From assembly GCF_014646115.1 (NCBI RefSeq), contig NZ_BMMV01000031.1, positions 26,187-90,186 on the forward strand: DNA of 64,000 nt, read 5' to 3'. Within the stretch, counting starts at the first letter, position 1. The number at the start of each line of letters is the position of its first letter. The notes below the pieces were generated by a model. That model did not search any database, was not told the DNA's origin, and saw only the letters and a program-made list of their open reading frames with translations. The position numbers and the translations under genes are program-made. Positions 17,712-27,166 of the stretch are shown in pieces. Source of the stretch: Streptomyces camponoticapitis. GTDB taxonomy: Bacteria; Actinomycetota; Actinomycetes; Streptomycetales; Streptomycetaceae.

Positions 17712-18626
17712 ATGATCGAAGTACGTGGCCTGTCAAAACGCTATGGCGAGGTCCTGGCCGTGGACGATCTGACGTTCGCTGTCCGGCCCGGGGAAGTGAC
17801 GGGGTTCCTGGGGCCGAATGGTGCCGGCAAGTCGACCACCCTGAGGTTGATCGTGGGCCTGGACGCCGCCAGTTCCGGGACTGCGACTGTGGGTGGGCGG
17901 CCGTACGTCGCGCAGCCCACGCCGCTGAAGGCGGTCGGGGCGCTACTGGATCCGGGCGCGGTGCTGCCCAGCCGCACCGCCTATCACCATCTGCTGGCGC
18001 TGGCGGCCGGCAATGGGATCCCGAGCAGCCGGGTCAAGGCGGTGCTGGCGGAAGTCGGCTTGGAGAACGTGAGCCGCCGACGTGCGGGGACGTTCTCCCT
18101 CGGCATGCGTCAGCGGCTGGGTATCGCGGCGGCTCTGTTGGGTGATCCTCCGGTGCTGGTCTTTGACGAGCCGCTCAACGGGCTGGACCCGGAGGGCATC
18201 GTGTGGATCCGCTCGCTGATGCGGAGGATGGCGGCGGAAGGACGCGCGGTTTTGATGTCGAGCCATCTGATGAGCGAGATGGAGCTGACTGCCGACCACC
18301 TCATCGTCATCGGCAGGGGACGGCTGATCGCCGACACCTCGATGAAGGACTTCATCGAGGCTTACTCCGAGCGTGAGGTCTTTGTCCGCAGTCCCCAGGC
18401 CGAGGAACTGCGCGGCATGCTCAGTGCAGCCGTTGAGGTGCGGACTGAGAGCAGCGACGCTCTGGTGGTGACGGGCTTGGAGGCCGCCGGGATCGGCGCG
18501 CTGGCGTCGGCCAACGGAGTGGAGCTGCATGAGCTTGCTCCGCGCCAGGTGTCGCTGGAAAGGGCGTTCATGGACCTGACCCGGGATGCGGTGGAGTACC
18601 AGTCGGAGAAGGAGACGAGCCGATGA
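17712..18626 (+). CDS. ABC transporter ATP-binding protein
   Basis: 304 residues. Walker A GPNGAGKST, signature FSLGMRQRLGIA, Walker B VLVFDEPLNGLDPEG and the H-loop SSHL are all present, followed by a C-terminal extension typical of drug/bacitracin-type ABC ATPases (BcrA-like). Start ATG 17712 (MIEVRGLSKRYGEVLAV) has GGAG six bases upstream. It overlaps the permease gene by ATGA, so the two are coupled. It energises export together with the permease at 18623; the operon ends in a two-component system, as in many antibiotic-sensing transporters. Confidence 0.9.
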   Translation: MIEVRGLSKRYGEVLAVDDLTFAVRPGEVTGFLGPNGAGKSTTLRLIVGLDAASSGTATVGGRPYVAQPTPLKAVGALLDPGAVLPSRTAYHHLLALAAGNGIPSSRVKAVLAEVGLENVSRRRAGTFSLGMRQRLGIAAALLGDPPVLVFDEPLNGLDPEGIVWIRSLMRRMAAEGRAVLMSSHLMSEMELTADHLIVIGRGRLIADTSMKDFIEAYSEREVFVRSPQAEELRGMLSAAVEVRTESSDALVVTGLEAAGIGALASANGVELHELAPRQVSLERAFMDLTRDAVEYQSEKETSR

Positions 18627-19504
18627 CACGTTCGACCACGCAAAACTTTGTCAGGGCGACGAAAGCCCGCCGACGCCCGCTCGTGCTCCGTCTTCAGCCG
18701 CAACCGCGTCGTGCGAGGGATGGAAGGGTGACCTTCTGGCACTGCCTGCACGCCGAGTGGATCAAGATCCGCACGATGCGGTCGACGTTGTACGTGATCC
18801 TGGGCACCCTGGCGTTCTGCCTCGGACTCGCCGCGCTGAACGGTTCGTCCGCCGGCAGCGAGTTCGCGGACCTGAGCCCCGCGGACCAGGCGTCGTTCGA
18901 CCCGCTGGCCACCAGTTTGCGCGGTTACCTGCTCGCGCAGATCGCGCTCGGTCTCCTGGGCGGTCTGGTCATCACTTCTGAGTACGGCGCGCGAACGATC
19001 GTCCCCACTCTGATCGGGGTTCCTCACCGGGCGCGGGTGCTGGCATCCAAGGCTGTGGTGCTGGTGGGCGTGGCGCTCCCGGTCGGGATCGCGGTGTCGC
19101 TGGCCGGGTTTCTGGTTGGGCAGACGTCGCTGTCCAGGGCGGGCGCTCCGAACCTCGCGCTCTCCGACGGCGTGGCGCTGCGCGGCATCTTTGGTGGTGG
19201 CTTGTACTTGGCACTGGCCGGGCTCTTCGGACTGGCTCTGGGCACGGTGATCCGCTCCACGACGGCAACGGTGACCACGCTGTTCGGGGTGATGCTGATT
19301 GTTCAGGCATTCGCCCCGGCCCTGCCCGGAGAACTGGGCGACTGGGTGTCGAAGTACTGGCCGCCGATCGCAGGTGGGCAGATCATTACCAGCCATCAGG
19401 ACCCCGACTTGCTGAGTCCCTGGGCAGGGGTGGGTGTCATGGTGGGGTCCGTGGCGGTTCTGATGGTGGTGGCATTCATTGTCTTCGGCAAGCGTGACGC
19501 GTAG
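18623..19504 (+). CDS. ABC transporter permease (ABC-2 type)
   Basis: 293 residues with six hydrophobic segments. An amphipathic start HAEWIKIRTMRSTLYVILGT precedes the first membrane helix, as in ABC-2 permeases that pair with BcrA-like ATPases. The annotated start overlaps the ATPase stop (ATGA); a GTG at 18728 (VTFWHCLHAEWIKI) with GGAAGG close upstream would give a more typical N-terminus and is a real alternative. Located in the cytoplasmic membrane. Exported substrate unknown. Confidence 0.83.
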   Translation: MTRSTTQNFVRATKARRRPLVLRLQPQPRRARDGRVTFWHCLHAEWIKIRTMRSTLYVILGTLAFCLGLAALNGSSAGSEFADLSPADQASFDPLATSLRGYLLAQIALGLLGGLVITSEYGARTIVPTLIGVPHRARVLASKAVVLVGVALPVGIAVSLAGFLVGQTSLSRAGAPNLALSDGVALRGIFGGGLYLALAGLFGLALGTVIRSTTATVTTLFGVMLIVQAFAPALPGELGDWVSKYWPPIAGGQIITSHQDPDLLSPWAGVGVMVGSVAVLMVVAFIVFGKRDA

Positions 19505-19552
19505 CGGGGCGGGACAGTGAAGACAGAAGATCATCAGTCGGGGACAGGTGCC

Positions 19553-20257
19553 ATGGCGACGACACAACGACTGCTGCTGGTCGAGGACGAGCCCACGCTG
19601 TGTGAGCTGCTGTCCGCCAGCTTGCGGCTGGCCGGCTTCGAGGTGACTCCGGCCCAGACGGGCGGCCAAGCCCTGGAAGCGGTCCGCGACAACCGACCCG
19701 ACCTGATCGTCCTGGATGTGATGCTGCCCGACCTTGACGGCTTCGAGGTGGCACGTCGTCTGCGTGAGGACCCCTCCGGCCTGGGAATCGGGCAGCCGCC
19801 GATCCTCTTTCTGACCGCCCGGGACGCGGCGGAGGACCGTATCAGCGGTCTCCGGGCAGGCGGGGACGACTACGTCACCAAGCCCTTCAACCTCGAGGAA
19901 CTCATCCTGCGCATCCAGGCGGTGCTGCGCCGAACCAGCGGCCGTCGGCCCGATGGGCTCCTGGTGGTGGACGACCTGGAGCTCGATCCCGACAGCCACC
20001 AGGTGACCCGCAGCGGCCGGCCGGTGCAACTGTCTCCGACCGAGTTCAGTCTGCTGCGGGTGCTGATGGAAAACGCCGGCCAGGTCCTGTCCAGGCATCA
20101 GCTTCTGGACCAGGTCTGGCACTACGACTTCGACGGTGACGACTCCATCGTCGCCTCCTACATCAGCTACCTGCGCCGCAAGATCGACATCACAGAACCG
20201 AAGCTGATCCACACGGTGCGGGGGACGGGCTACGTTCTGCGCAGGTCCCGCGCGTGA
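19553..20257 (+). CDS. OmpR-family response regulator
   Basis: 234 residues. Receiver domain with acidic pair in LLVEDEP, phosphoacceptor D in LIVLDVMLPD, conserved T in FLTARD and K in YVTKPF; then a winged helix ending VRGTGYVLRR. Start ATG 19553 gives the usual N-terminus MATTQRLLLVEDEP; a GTG at 19517 would add 12 residues. The stop overlaps the kinase start (GTGA). It probably binds the 11-base direct repeats at 17535-17631 and controls the ABC genes. Confidence 0.9.
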   Translation: MATTQRLLLVEDEPTLCELLSASLRLAGFEVTPAQTGGQALEAVRDNRPDLIVLDVMLPDLDGFEVARRLREDPSGLGIGQPPILFLTARDAAEDRISGLRAGGDDYVTKPFNLEELILRIQAVLRRTSGRRPDGLLVVDDLELDPDSHQVTRSGRPVQLSPTEFSLLRVLMENAGQVLSRHQLLDQVWHYDFDGDDSIVASYISYLRRKIDITEPKLIHTVRGTGYVLRRSRA

Positions 20258-21771
20258 GTACCGCCTCCACGCGCGGGCCGATCAGCCGGATGTCGCTGCG
20301 CGGGCGGGTCGTGGCCATCACTCTGTTGCTGGTCGTCACCGCCCTGCTGGCCAGCAACGCCGTACTCGTCACCCTGCTGGAGCGGCAACTGGTGCACCAA
20401 CTGGAAGAGCGGCTGCGCGCCGCTTCCGCGACGGCGGCGCGGCTGTCGAACCTGGAAGACGTGCCCGGTGAGACGGCACCGGAGCTGCGCGAGGCAGTGG
20501 AGCGCGACCTGACGGGCGACGTCTACGTCGTCTACCTCGATTCCGAGGGGCAACTGCGGCGTACGCTGCGTCCGGCTACGCACAGCGCCCCACGTCTTCC
20601 CGACCTGGACGCAGCGGCGGTCGCCGTCCGCGAACAGCGCCCCTTCCAGGTGGCGGCCAAGGGCGACGGCGAAGAGTGGCGTGTCATCGCTACTCCTTTG
20701 GCCCCGGGTCAGGACGTCGACGCGGGCAAGGGCGGCAGCGTCGTCGTGGCCGGTTCCCTGGCTCCGGTCCATACGACGATCCGGCACCTGGGCGTGTGGA
20801 TGCTGGTGATCGATGCGGTGGTGCTCATCGGGTTGGGCGTCGTCGCCTGGTTCGCGGTGCGGGCCGGCTTGCGGCCCCTGCGGCGCATGGAGAAGACGGC
20901 AGCCGCCATCGCGGGCGGGGACCTGTCCAGCCGGGTGCCGCAGCCGGCCACCATGCGCACAGAACTGGGCCGGTTGTCCGCCGCCCTCAACGGCATGCTG
21001 GACCGCATCGAAGCCGGCGACGCCGCCCGCGCGGCCACCAACGCGCGCATGCGTACCTTCATCGCGGACGCCAGTCACGAATTGCGCACCCCGCTGTTCG
21101 GGATCAAGGGCTTCACCGAGCTGTACCGGATGGGCGGCATGCCCCAGCGTGCGGACGTCGATGCTGCCATGAGCCGTATCGAACGTGAAGCAGCCCGCCT
21201 GGTCCGCATCGTCGAGGAACTGCTGCTGCTCGCCCGGCTCGACGAAGACGCCAGCGCTGATGCGCATCTGCCCCTTCGCCTGACTCCCATGGACCTGCGC
21301 ACCCTGGCCGCCGACGCCCTGCACGACCTGCGGGCCATGGCACCCGACCGTCCCGTCACCCTGACCGGGCCGGGCGGCGGCCCGCCCGGTGGCGCCCCGG
21401 TTCTGGGCGACGAGTCACGCCTGCGGCAGGTCACCTCCAACCTCGTCGGCAACGCCATCGCCCACACCCCGCCCGGCACGCCGGTACGCATCGGCGTAGG
21501 CACTCTGCAGGACCAGGCCATCCTCGAACTCAGCGATGAGGGAGCAGGGATGACAGCCGAACAGGTCACCCAGGTCTTCGACCGCTTCTACCGTGCCGAC
21601 ACCGCCCGCGGCCGCACACAGACCGGCGGTGCCGGACTTGGTCTGTCCATCGTCCGCTCCCTGGTGACCGCTCACCAAGGCCGTGTTGAGGTGTGCTCTC
21701 AGCCTGGGGAAGGCGCCACGTTCCGCGTCCTGCTGCCGTTGCATTCCGACAGCCTCGTCGGCAATTCCTGA
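20254..21771 (+). CDS. Sensor histidine kinase (HAMP, HisKA, HATPase)
   Basis: 505 residues with a GTG start overlapping the regulator stop. Membrane segments lie at about residues 18-40 and 186-210, enclosing an extracytoplasmic domain of ~145 residues. A HAMP segment follows (GLRPLRRMEKTAAAIAGGDL), then the phosphorylated His in FIADASHELRTPL, the N box NLVGNAIAHTPPG, and ATP-lid motifs SDEGAGM and GGAGLGLSIV. It is the partner of the regulator at 19553; the stimulus is unknown, but linkage to an ABC exporter suggests envelope or antibiotic stress. Confidence 0.9.
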   Translation: MSTASTRGPISRMSLRGRVVAITLLLVVTALLASNAVLVTLLERQLVHQLEERLRAASATAARLSNLEDVPGETAPELREAVERDLTGDVYVVYLDSEGQLRRTLRPATHSAPRLPDLDAAAVAVREQRPFQVAAKGDGEEWRVIATPLAPGQDVDAGKGGSVVVAGSLAPVHTTIRHLGVWMLVIDAVVLIGLGVVAWFAVRAGLRPLRRMEKTAAAIAGGDLSSRVPQPATMRTELGRLSAALNGMLDRIEAGDAARAATNARMRTFIADASHELRTPLFGIKGFTELYRMGGMPQRADVDAAMSRIEREAARLVRIVEELLLLARLDEDASADAHLPLRLTPMDLRTLAADALHDLRAMAPDRPVTLTGPGGGPPGGAPVLGDESRLRQVTSNLVGNAIAHTPPGTPVRIGVGTLQDQAILELSDEGAGMTAEQVTQVFDRFYRADTARGRTQTGGAGLGLSIVRSLVTAHQGRVEVCSQPGEGATFRVLLPLHSDSLVGNS

Positions 21772-21786
21772 GAATCGCCCGAGCCC

Positions 21787-21823
21787 GTCGGTCCGCTGTT
21801 GCGGACAGCGGGCGGTTACCGAC
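21787..21823 (+). terminator. Hairpin after the kinase gene
   Basis: CCGCTGT (21793-21799) pairs with ACAGCGG (21805-21811) over a 5-base loop, and the outer GTCGGT and ACCGAC (21787-21792, 21818-21823) pair as well with a 6-base bulge. It is placed 16 bases after the stop codon. Confidence 0.55.
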
Positions 21824-22053
21824 ACACCGAACGCCTCAACAGAGCCGATGGCGTGCTCCGCCAAATGTGCCGCCGTCCTGTTCGCGCGGCTTCCCGCCGT
21901 TCGTCGCAGGAGGACTACCGGCGGGATATGACACCCCCGCCGAGCCCTACTTGTTTTTGAGTACGGGGATCGTCGATACGGCCGACGACACGAATGCGGG
22001 CGCCCCGGCAGGGTGAATGACGTTCCCGATATTCAGATATGGAGATGTCTTTC

Positions 22054-24306
22054 ATGGCGACTTTCTTGCATCGGGTGGGCCGCTGGTCCTTCCGAAGGCG
22101 CCGCACCGTGGTGCTGGCCTGGGTGGCAGTACTGGCTGCTGTATTCCTCGGGGCTTCCAGCGCATCCGAGGCATCGGAGGACTCGTCCTCCCTGCCCGGC
22201 ATCGAGTCCCAGCAGGCATTCGACCTGATCAATGAGCGGTTCCCGGGCGCCGAAGCGGACGGTGCGGAGGCCCGCATCGTGTTTGTCGCGGAACACGGCC
22301 AGCAGGTCACCTCCGCCGCCGGCCGGTCGGCCATCGGTGAACTCGTCACGGCGGTGGCCGACGGGCCGCAGGTCGCCGACGCGGCCAGCCCTTTCGACAC
22401 GAACGCGGTCAGCAAGGACAAGTCGACCGCGTACGCCACCGTCACCTACAAGGTCGCCGGTGACGATCTCACCGACGCCAGCAAGACGGACCTGACCAAG
22501 GCAGTCGAGCAGGCCCGGGACGCGGGCCTGACCGTCGAGGTCGGCGGCTCCGCGCTGGAGACCGAAGCAGCGCAGGGCTTGGGTGAAGTACTCGGCGTTC
22601 TCGTCGCCGCAGTGGTTCTGCTGATCACCTTCGGCTCACTCGCCGCCGCCGGTCTCCCCCTGCTCACCGCCATCCTCGGCGTCAGCATCAGCCTGGCCGG
22701 AATCACCGCTTTGAGCAGTGCCTTCGGATTCTCCTCGACGGTCGGTGAACTGGCGATGATGCTCGGCCTCGCCGTGGGCATCGACTACTCCCTGTTCGTG
22801 GTCTCGCGCTACCGGGAGGAGCGGGCCAAGGGACACCAGCCGCAGGAGGCGGCGGCCCTGGCCGTGGGCACGGCCGGAAGCGCGGTCGTCTTCGCCGGAC
22901 TCACCGTCGTCATCGCTTTGCTGGGTCTCTCCGTCATCGGAGTCCCGATGCTCAGCAAGATGGGTATCGGCTCGGCAGGCACCGTCATGGTCGGAGTCCT
23001 GATCGCCCTGACCGCAGTGCCGGCACTCCTGGGCTTCTGGCCGAATGCAGTGCTCTCGCGCCGTGACCGCAAGGGCGGACGTCGCTCCCGCACCAAGATC
23101 CTCAGCCTCGTCGGCAGGACCAGGACGGCCGGCACCTCCACGAAGCTCCCCCGCGGGGTTCGCTGGGCGCAGTTCGTGGTGCGCCGCCCGCTGCCCGTCC
23201 TGCTCCTGTCGGTGATCGGCCTCGGGGCGCTCGCGGTGCCGTCGCTGGACCTGCGGATGGGCATGCCTGGCGATGAGGCCAAGTCGACCGCGACCACCGA
23301 GCGCCGCGCCTACGACGCGCTCGCCGAGGGCTTCGGCCCGGGCTACAACGGCCCGCTGACCGTGGTGGTCGACGTCAAGGAGGCCAAGGACCCGCAGGCG
23401 GCCGTGACAGCGGTCTCCAACAAGCTCACCGGCACCAGGGGAGTCGTCTCCGTCTCCCCGGCACGGTTCAACGAGGCCAAAGACACAGCGGTGATCGCCG
23501 CTGTCCCCTCAACCGCACCCACCAGCCGGCAGACGCAGGACCTGGTGCACACCATCCGCAGCGAGCGCGGTGCGGTGGAGTCCTCCACCGGCGCCGACTT
23601 CAAGGTCACCGGCACCACCGCCCTGAACATCGACGTGGGCCAGAAGATGCAGGACGCCCTCATTCCCTACCTCGCGGTCGTCGTCGGTCTCGCCTTCCTC
23701 CTCCTGGCCCTGGTCTTCCGTTCGATCCTGGTGCCGCTCAAGGCCGCACTAGGCTTCCTGCTGTCCGTCGGCGCGGCCCTCGGCGCGATCGTCACGGTCT
23801 TCCAACAGGGCCACGGAGCCGGCATCTTCGGCGTCGACGAAACCGGCCCGATCATGAGCACCATGCCCATCTTCCTGGTGGGTATCGTCTTCGGCCTCGC
23901 CATGGACTATCAGGTCTTCCTCGTCTCCCGGATCCGGGAGGCGCACATCCACGGAGAAGGACCCGGCCAGGCCATCGTCACCGGGTTCCGGCACAGCGCC
24001 CAGGTCGTGGGGGCAGCAGCGCTGATCATGATGGCGGTGTTCGGCGGGTTCATGACGGGCGGCGAATCCCTGGTCAAGATGGTCGGCTTCGGACTGGCCA
24101 GTGCCGTCTTCTTCGACGCCTTCGTCGTCCGTATGGCCTTCGTGCCCGCGGTCCTGGCGCTCCTCGGCAAGCGGGCATGGTGGCTGCCGCGCTGGCTGGA
24201 CCGGCTGATGCCCCGCGTCGACGTCGAGGGCGAAGCACTCACCCAGCAGGTCTCCGCGCCGAATGATCTGCCCGCCGACGATCCACGGGCCTCCGTGACG
24301 GTCTGA
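22054..24306 (+). CDS. MMPL family transporter
   Basis: About 750 residues. RND-superfamily MMPL topology: one N-terminal helix, a large extracytoplasmic loop, helices 2-6, then a repeat of the same arrangement. Signature blocks are LAVGIDYSLFVVSRYREE in the first half and FGLAMDYQVFLVSRIREAH in the second, carrying the membrane Asp-Tyr pairs needed for proton relay. Such proteins export lipids or hydrophobic compounds. ATG 22054 is preferred over 22039 because GGAG lies nine bases upstream. The gene sits between two two-component systems; the NarL pair follows directly. Confidence 0.9.
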   Translation: MATFLHRVGRWSFRRRRTVVLAWVAVLAAVFLGASSASEASEDSSSLPGIESQQAFDLINERFPGAEADGAEARIVFVAEHGQQVTSAAGRSAIGELVTAVADGPQVADAASPFDTNAVSKDKSTAYATVTYKVAGDDLTDASKTDLTKAVEQARDAGLTVEVGGSALETEAAQGLGEVLGVLVAAVVLLITFGSLAAAGLPLLTAILGVSISLAGITALSSAFGFSSTVGELAMMLGLAVGIDYSLFVVSRYREERAKGHQPQEAAALAVGTAGSAVVFAGLTVVIALLGLSVIGVPMLSKMGIGSAGTVMVGVLIALTAVPALLGFWPNAVLSRRDRKGGRRSRTKILSLVGRTRTAGTSTKLPRGVRWAQFVVRRPLPVLLLSVIGLGALAVPSLDLRMGMPGDEAKSTATTERRAYDALAEGFGPGYNGPLTVVVDVKEAKDPQAAVTAVSNKLTGTRGVVSVSPARFNEAKDTAVIAAVPSTAPTSRQTQDLVHTIRSERGAVESSTGADFKVTGTTALNIDVGQKMQDALIPYLAVVVGLAFLLLALVFRSILVPLKAALGFLLSVGAALGAIVTVFQQGHGAGIFGVDETGPIMSTMPIFLVGIVFGLAMDYQVFLVSRIREAHIHGEGPGQAIVTGFRHSAQVVGAAALIMMAVFGGFMTGGESLVKMVGFGLASAVFFDAFVVRMAFVPAVLALLGKRAWWLPRWLDRLMPRVDVEGEALTQQVSAPNDLPADDPRASVTV

Positions 24307-24318
24307 CGCACGTGCCGA

Positions 24319-24353
24319 CCGGGCCGCTCCACCCCAGTCTCAGAGCGGCCCGG
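24319..24353 (+). terminator. Hairpin after the MMPL gene
   Basis: CCGGGCCGCTC (24319-24329) and GAGCGGCCCGG (24343-24353) form a perfect 11-base stem with a 13-base loop, 13 bases after the stop codon. It separates the MMPL transcript from the NarL-type kinase. Confidence 0.65.
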
Positions 24354-24412
24354 ACCGGCCTCCACATTGCCCACTTCCTCAGCCCGCGGTCACGGTACGG
24401 CTCGGAGAAACC

Positions 24413-25576
24413 ATGGTCACCCGCCTGCGACGTCACGTCGATCGCCATCCCCGCCCGGTCGAAGCGGCCTTCCTCCTGTTGATCTACGCGGCCACCAGTA
24501 ACCAGTACCGCCGGGCCGGCGACGACACCCTGTGGTGGCCGGGCTTCGTCCTCGCGGCAGTCACCTGTACGAGCCTGCTGGCGCGCCGCCGACGCCCCGG
24601 CACCGTTGTCGTCCTCACCACCCTCGGCACCGCGGTCGCAGGTGCCCAGGGCAGCACCTTCGGACCCCTCCTGCTGCTCCCGGTCATCGTCGCCCTGTAC
24701 GAACTGACTCTCCAGGTCTCCCAGCAAGCCATCCGTATCCACGGTCTCCTGGTTGCTGTCATCCTCGTGCCCACTGCCCTGCGCTGGGATGCGGAGGACG
24801 AGCCCTGGGCGAACGAGGCGGTGAGCCTGGCCTTCTGGATCCTGCTGCCCATCCTGCATGGATTGGCCGTGCGAGCTCGCCGCGCGTACATGGACACCGT
24901 CCGCACACGCGCCGAGGACGCCGAGCGCACCCGCCATGAGGAAGCACAACGCCGCGTCACCGAAGAACGCGTCCGTATCGCCCGGGAACTGCACGATGTG
25001 GTGGCCCACCACATGGCCCTCGCCAACGCCCAGGCCAGCACAGCCGCCCACCTGTTTTCCACTCGTCCCGCGCAGACCGGTCGCATCCTCACCGAACTCA
25101 CCGGCACGACGACGGCAGCGCTGCGCGAACTCGAGGCAACCGTGGGCCTGTTGCGCCAGCCTGAGACCGCCGAGGAATCACTGAACCCCGCACCTGGACT
25201 TGACCGGCTTCCTGACCTGGTCGCCGCCTTCGCCGCCGCTGCACTGCACATCACGATCGCTGTCGAAGGCCCCGTGAAGGCTCTGTCGGCAGGGGTGGAC
25301 CTGACCGCCTTCCGGATAGTGCAGGAAGCGCTCACCAACGTTGCCAAACACGCCGCGGTGAACATGGCACATGTCCACCTCGTCCACGGCCAGGGACAGT
25401 TGACGATCACCGTGAGCAACGACAGAAGTCCGATCACGCCCCCGCAGGCACCCGGCGGAGGCTTCGGTCTCATCAGCATGCGAGAACGCGCTCAGTCCGT
25501 CGGGGGCACCTTTCGTGCCGGGCACTGCCCGGGAGGCGGCTTCGCCGTCACGGCCGAACTTCCCATCAGCGCCTGA
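24413..25576 (+). CDS. Sensor histidine kinase, NarL-partner type (HisKA_3)
   Basis: 387 residues. Four to five membrane segments in the first ~160 residues with short loops (membrane-embedded sensing), a coiled linker rich in E/R, then HisKA_3 with the phosphorylated His in RIARELHDVVAHHMALANAQ, and a HATPase with FRIVQEALTNVAKHA and GGFGLISMRERA. The start has CGGAG about five bases upstream. It pairs with the LuxR-type regulator 16 bases downstream. Confidence 0.9.
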   Translation: MVTRLRRHVDRHPRPVEAAFLLLIYAATSNQYRRAGDDTLWWPGFVLAAVTCTSLLARRRRPGTVVVLTTLGTAVAGAQGSTFGPLLLLPVIVALYELTLQVSQQAIRIHGLLVAVILVPTALRWDAEDEPWANEAVSLAFWILLPILHGLAVRARRAYMDTVRTRAEDAERTRHEEAQRRVTEERVRIARELHDVVAHHMALANAQASTAAHLFSTRPAQTGRILTELTGTTTAALRELEATVGLLRQPETAEESLNPAPGLDRLPDLVAAFAAAALHITIAVEGPVKALSAGVDLTAFRIVQEALTNVAKHAAVNMAHVHLVHGQGQLTITVSNDRSPITPPQAPGGGFGLISMRERAQSVGGTFRAGHCPGGGFAVTAELPISA

Positions 25577-25592
25577 TCAGAGAGTAAGTTCC

Positions 25593-26264
25593 ATGACGAT
25601 CCGCGTATTGATTGCCGACGACCAGGCCCTGCTGCGAGCGACCTTCCGGGTGCTGATCGACTCCTGTGACGATATGGAGGTCGTCGCCGAGGCCGCCGAC
25701 GGACAGCAGGCCATTACGCTGGCCGGCCTCCACCGCCCGGACGTCGTTCTGATGGACATCCGAATGCCCGGCACCGACGGACTGGCCGCGACCGCCGCCA
25801 TCTGCGACCAGAGCGGGCTGCAGGACACACGCGTCCTCATCCTCACCACGTTCCAGACCGACGAGCACGTCGCCCAAGCCCTGCACCTGGGTGCCAGCGG
25901 CTTCCTCGGCAAGAGCACCACTGCCGACGCCTTCCTCGACGGCATCCGCACGGTCGCGTCCGGTGACGCCTTGCTGTCACCCGTGGCAACCCGCTCACTG
26001 ATCACCCGCTTCCTCGCCCTACCCGTGCCCAGCTCCGTCGCCCCTGCCCCCGAGCGATTCAGCAGCCTTACTCCGCGAGAGCGCGAAGTGCTGGCCGTGG
26101 TCGCGGAGGGCAAATCCAACGACGAGATCGCCGACGCACTCTTCCTCAGCCCCCTGACCGTCCGCACCCACGTCCAGCGGGCCAAAACCAAGACGGGCGC
26201 CCGCGATCGTGCACAGCTCGTCGCCTTCGCCTACCAGTTCGGCCTGATGCAACCGCCGCGGTGA
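25593..26264 (+). CDS. NarL/FixJ-family response regulator
   Basis: 223 residues. Receiver with IADDQ, phosphoacceptor D in VVLMDIRMPG and K in GFLGKST; the LuxR-type helix-turn-helix is LTPREREVLAVVAEGKSNDE through LSPLTVRTHVQRAKTKTGAR. Start ATG 25593 gives the canonical MTIRVLIADDQ. Partner of the kinase at 24413. Targets unknown; the adjoining MMPL gene is a candidate. Confidence 0.9.
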   Translation: MTIRVLIADDQALLRATFRVLIDSCDDMEVVAEAADGQQAITLAGLHRPDVVLMDIRMPGTDGLAATAAICDQSGLQDTRVLILTTFQTDEHVAQALHLGASGFLGKSTTADAFLDGIRTVASGDALLSPVATRSLITRFLALPVPSSVAPAPERFSSLTPREREVLAVVAEGKSNDEIADALFLSPLTVRTHVQRAKTKTGARDRAQLVAFAYQFGLMQPPR

Positions 26265-26800
26265 CAGACGAGGCGACCGGTGCCTTTCACCGACCCCCGG
26301 GGACGCTGCCTCGCAGGCCCAGGCGTGCCCTGTCTCTGACCGAATCAAGCCCACTTTTCGCCCTCGGTGACTCCTACACTTCCAGTCCACGCATACCGGC
26401 TCAGAGCGGCAAGCCAGCTGGCTGTGACCGCTCCGACCACAACTACCCGGCGCTGCTCTCCGCCCTTTCCAGCCGAACCCGACTCGTCACCCTCGGCATC
26501 GGAGGCGATGACATCGGCTTCAGCAGCATGCTTACCCGCTGCCTCACCATGGAACGGCGTACAAGCTCATCACTCGTAATAAAGACGTCCCGGTCGACGC
26601 TCCCTGTCGAGAGCGCTACGTCAAGGACGGCATCGACAGTACGCGGCAGCGGACGACAGCGCTGAGAACAGCAGTACTGTCCGACCTGACGCAAGAGATC
26701 AGGCGGCGTGCGCCAGGGCGCACCTCTACATCGTCGGCTACTCCCCGATCCTGCCGCCCGGCGGCACCGGTACACCCCAACGCTCGCGGACAACGCGGAG
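26261..26800 (+). pseudogene. Decayed SGNH/GDSL hydrolase
   Basis: The frame contains FALGDSYTSSPRIPAQSG and SDHNYPALLSALSS, then VTLGIGGDDIGFSSMLTRCL, the GDS and GGND blocks of Streptomyces SGNH lipase/esterases. The block III Asn is Asp here (GGDD). After ~26540 the frame breaks; pieces such as ERYVKDGIDSTRQRT and AHLYIVGYSPILPPGGTG follow in other frames. No secretion signal and no catalytic His block remain. The gene is broken and runs into transposase fragments. Confidence 0.6.
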
Positions 26801-26973
26801 TAACGCAAATCATCCTGCGCGCCATGAGGGCCCTTCAACGGGCCGGGGACCTTGTAACGCACATCGCTTTGATCGGGGGTTCGACGAGACCGGTTCGTTC
26901 CTGCGCTCTACGCATACGGTTCCTCAATTCCCAAAAATTTTCAGCGTGCCAATTCGAATATTCTCTATCTGGT

Positions 26974-27166
26974 TCAGCCACGAGGCTGTTTGGGCGTGTG
27001 GTGGACGGTGAATCGTGGGCGCGCGGCCAGCCAGGCTCGGGTTGCCTTCGAGACGTGGGACGACCCATTGCCGAGGACCAAGTCGATGGCCAGGGGGCCG
27101 GGCCGATGCCGCGATCCAGCAGGCGCAGGAAGACGCCGACAGACACAGAATCTACTGGCAGGCTCC
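26974..27166 (-). mobile_element. IS630-family transposase fragment
   Basis: The minus strand gives LAIDLVLGNGSSHVSKATRA and WLAARPRFTVHHTPK, the region around the second catalytic Asp of IS630 transposases (normally LVLDNGSSH). That Asp is Gly here and the fragment ends soon after, so it is dead. It is fused head-on to an IS5-type fragment. Confidence 0.6.

Noticed and set aside
18362..20212. Open frame of 616 codons on the minus strand across the ABC and regulator genes
   Set aside because: Gln/His/Arg-rich antisense translation spanning three clearly real genes; no start site or motif.
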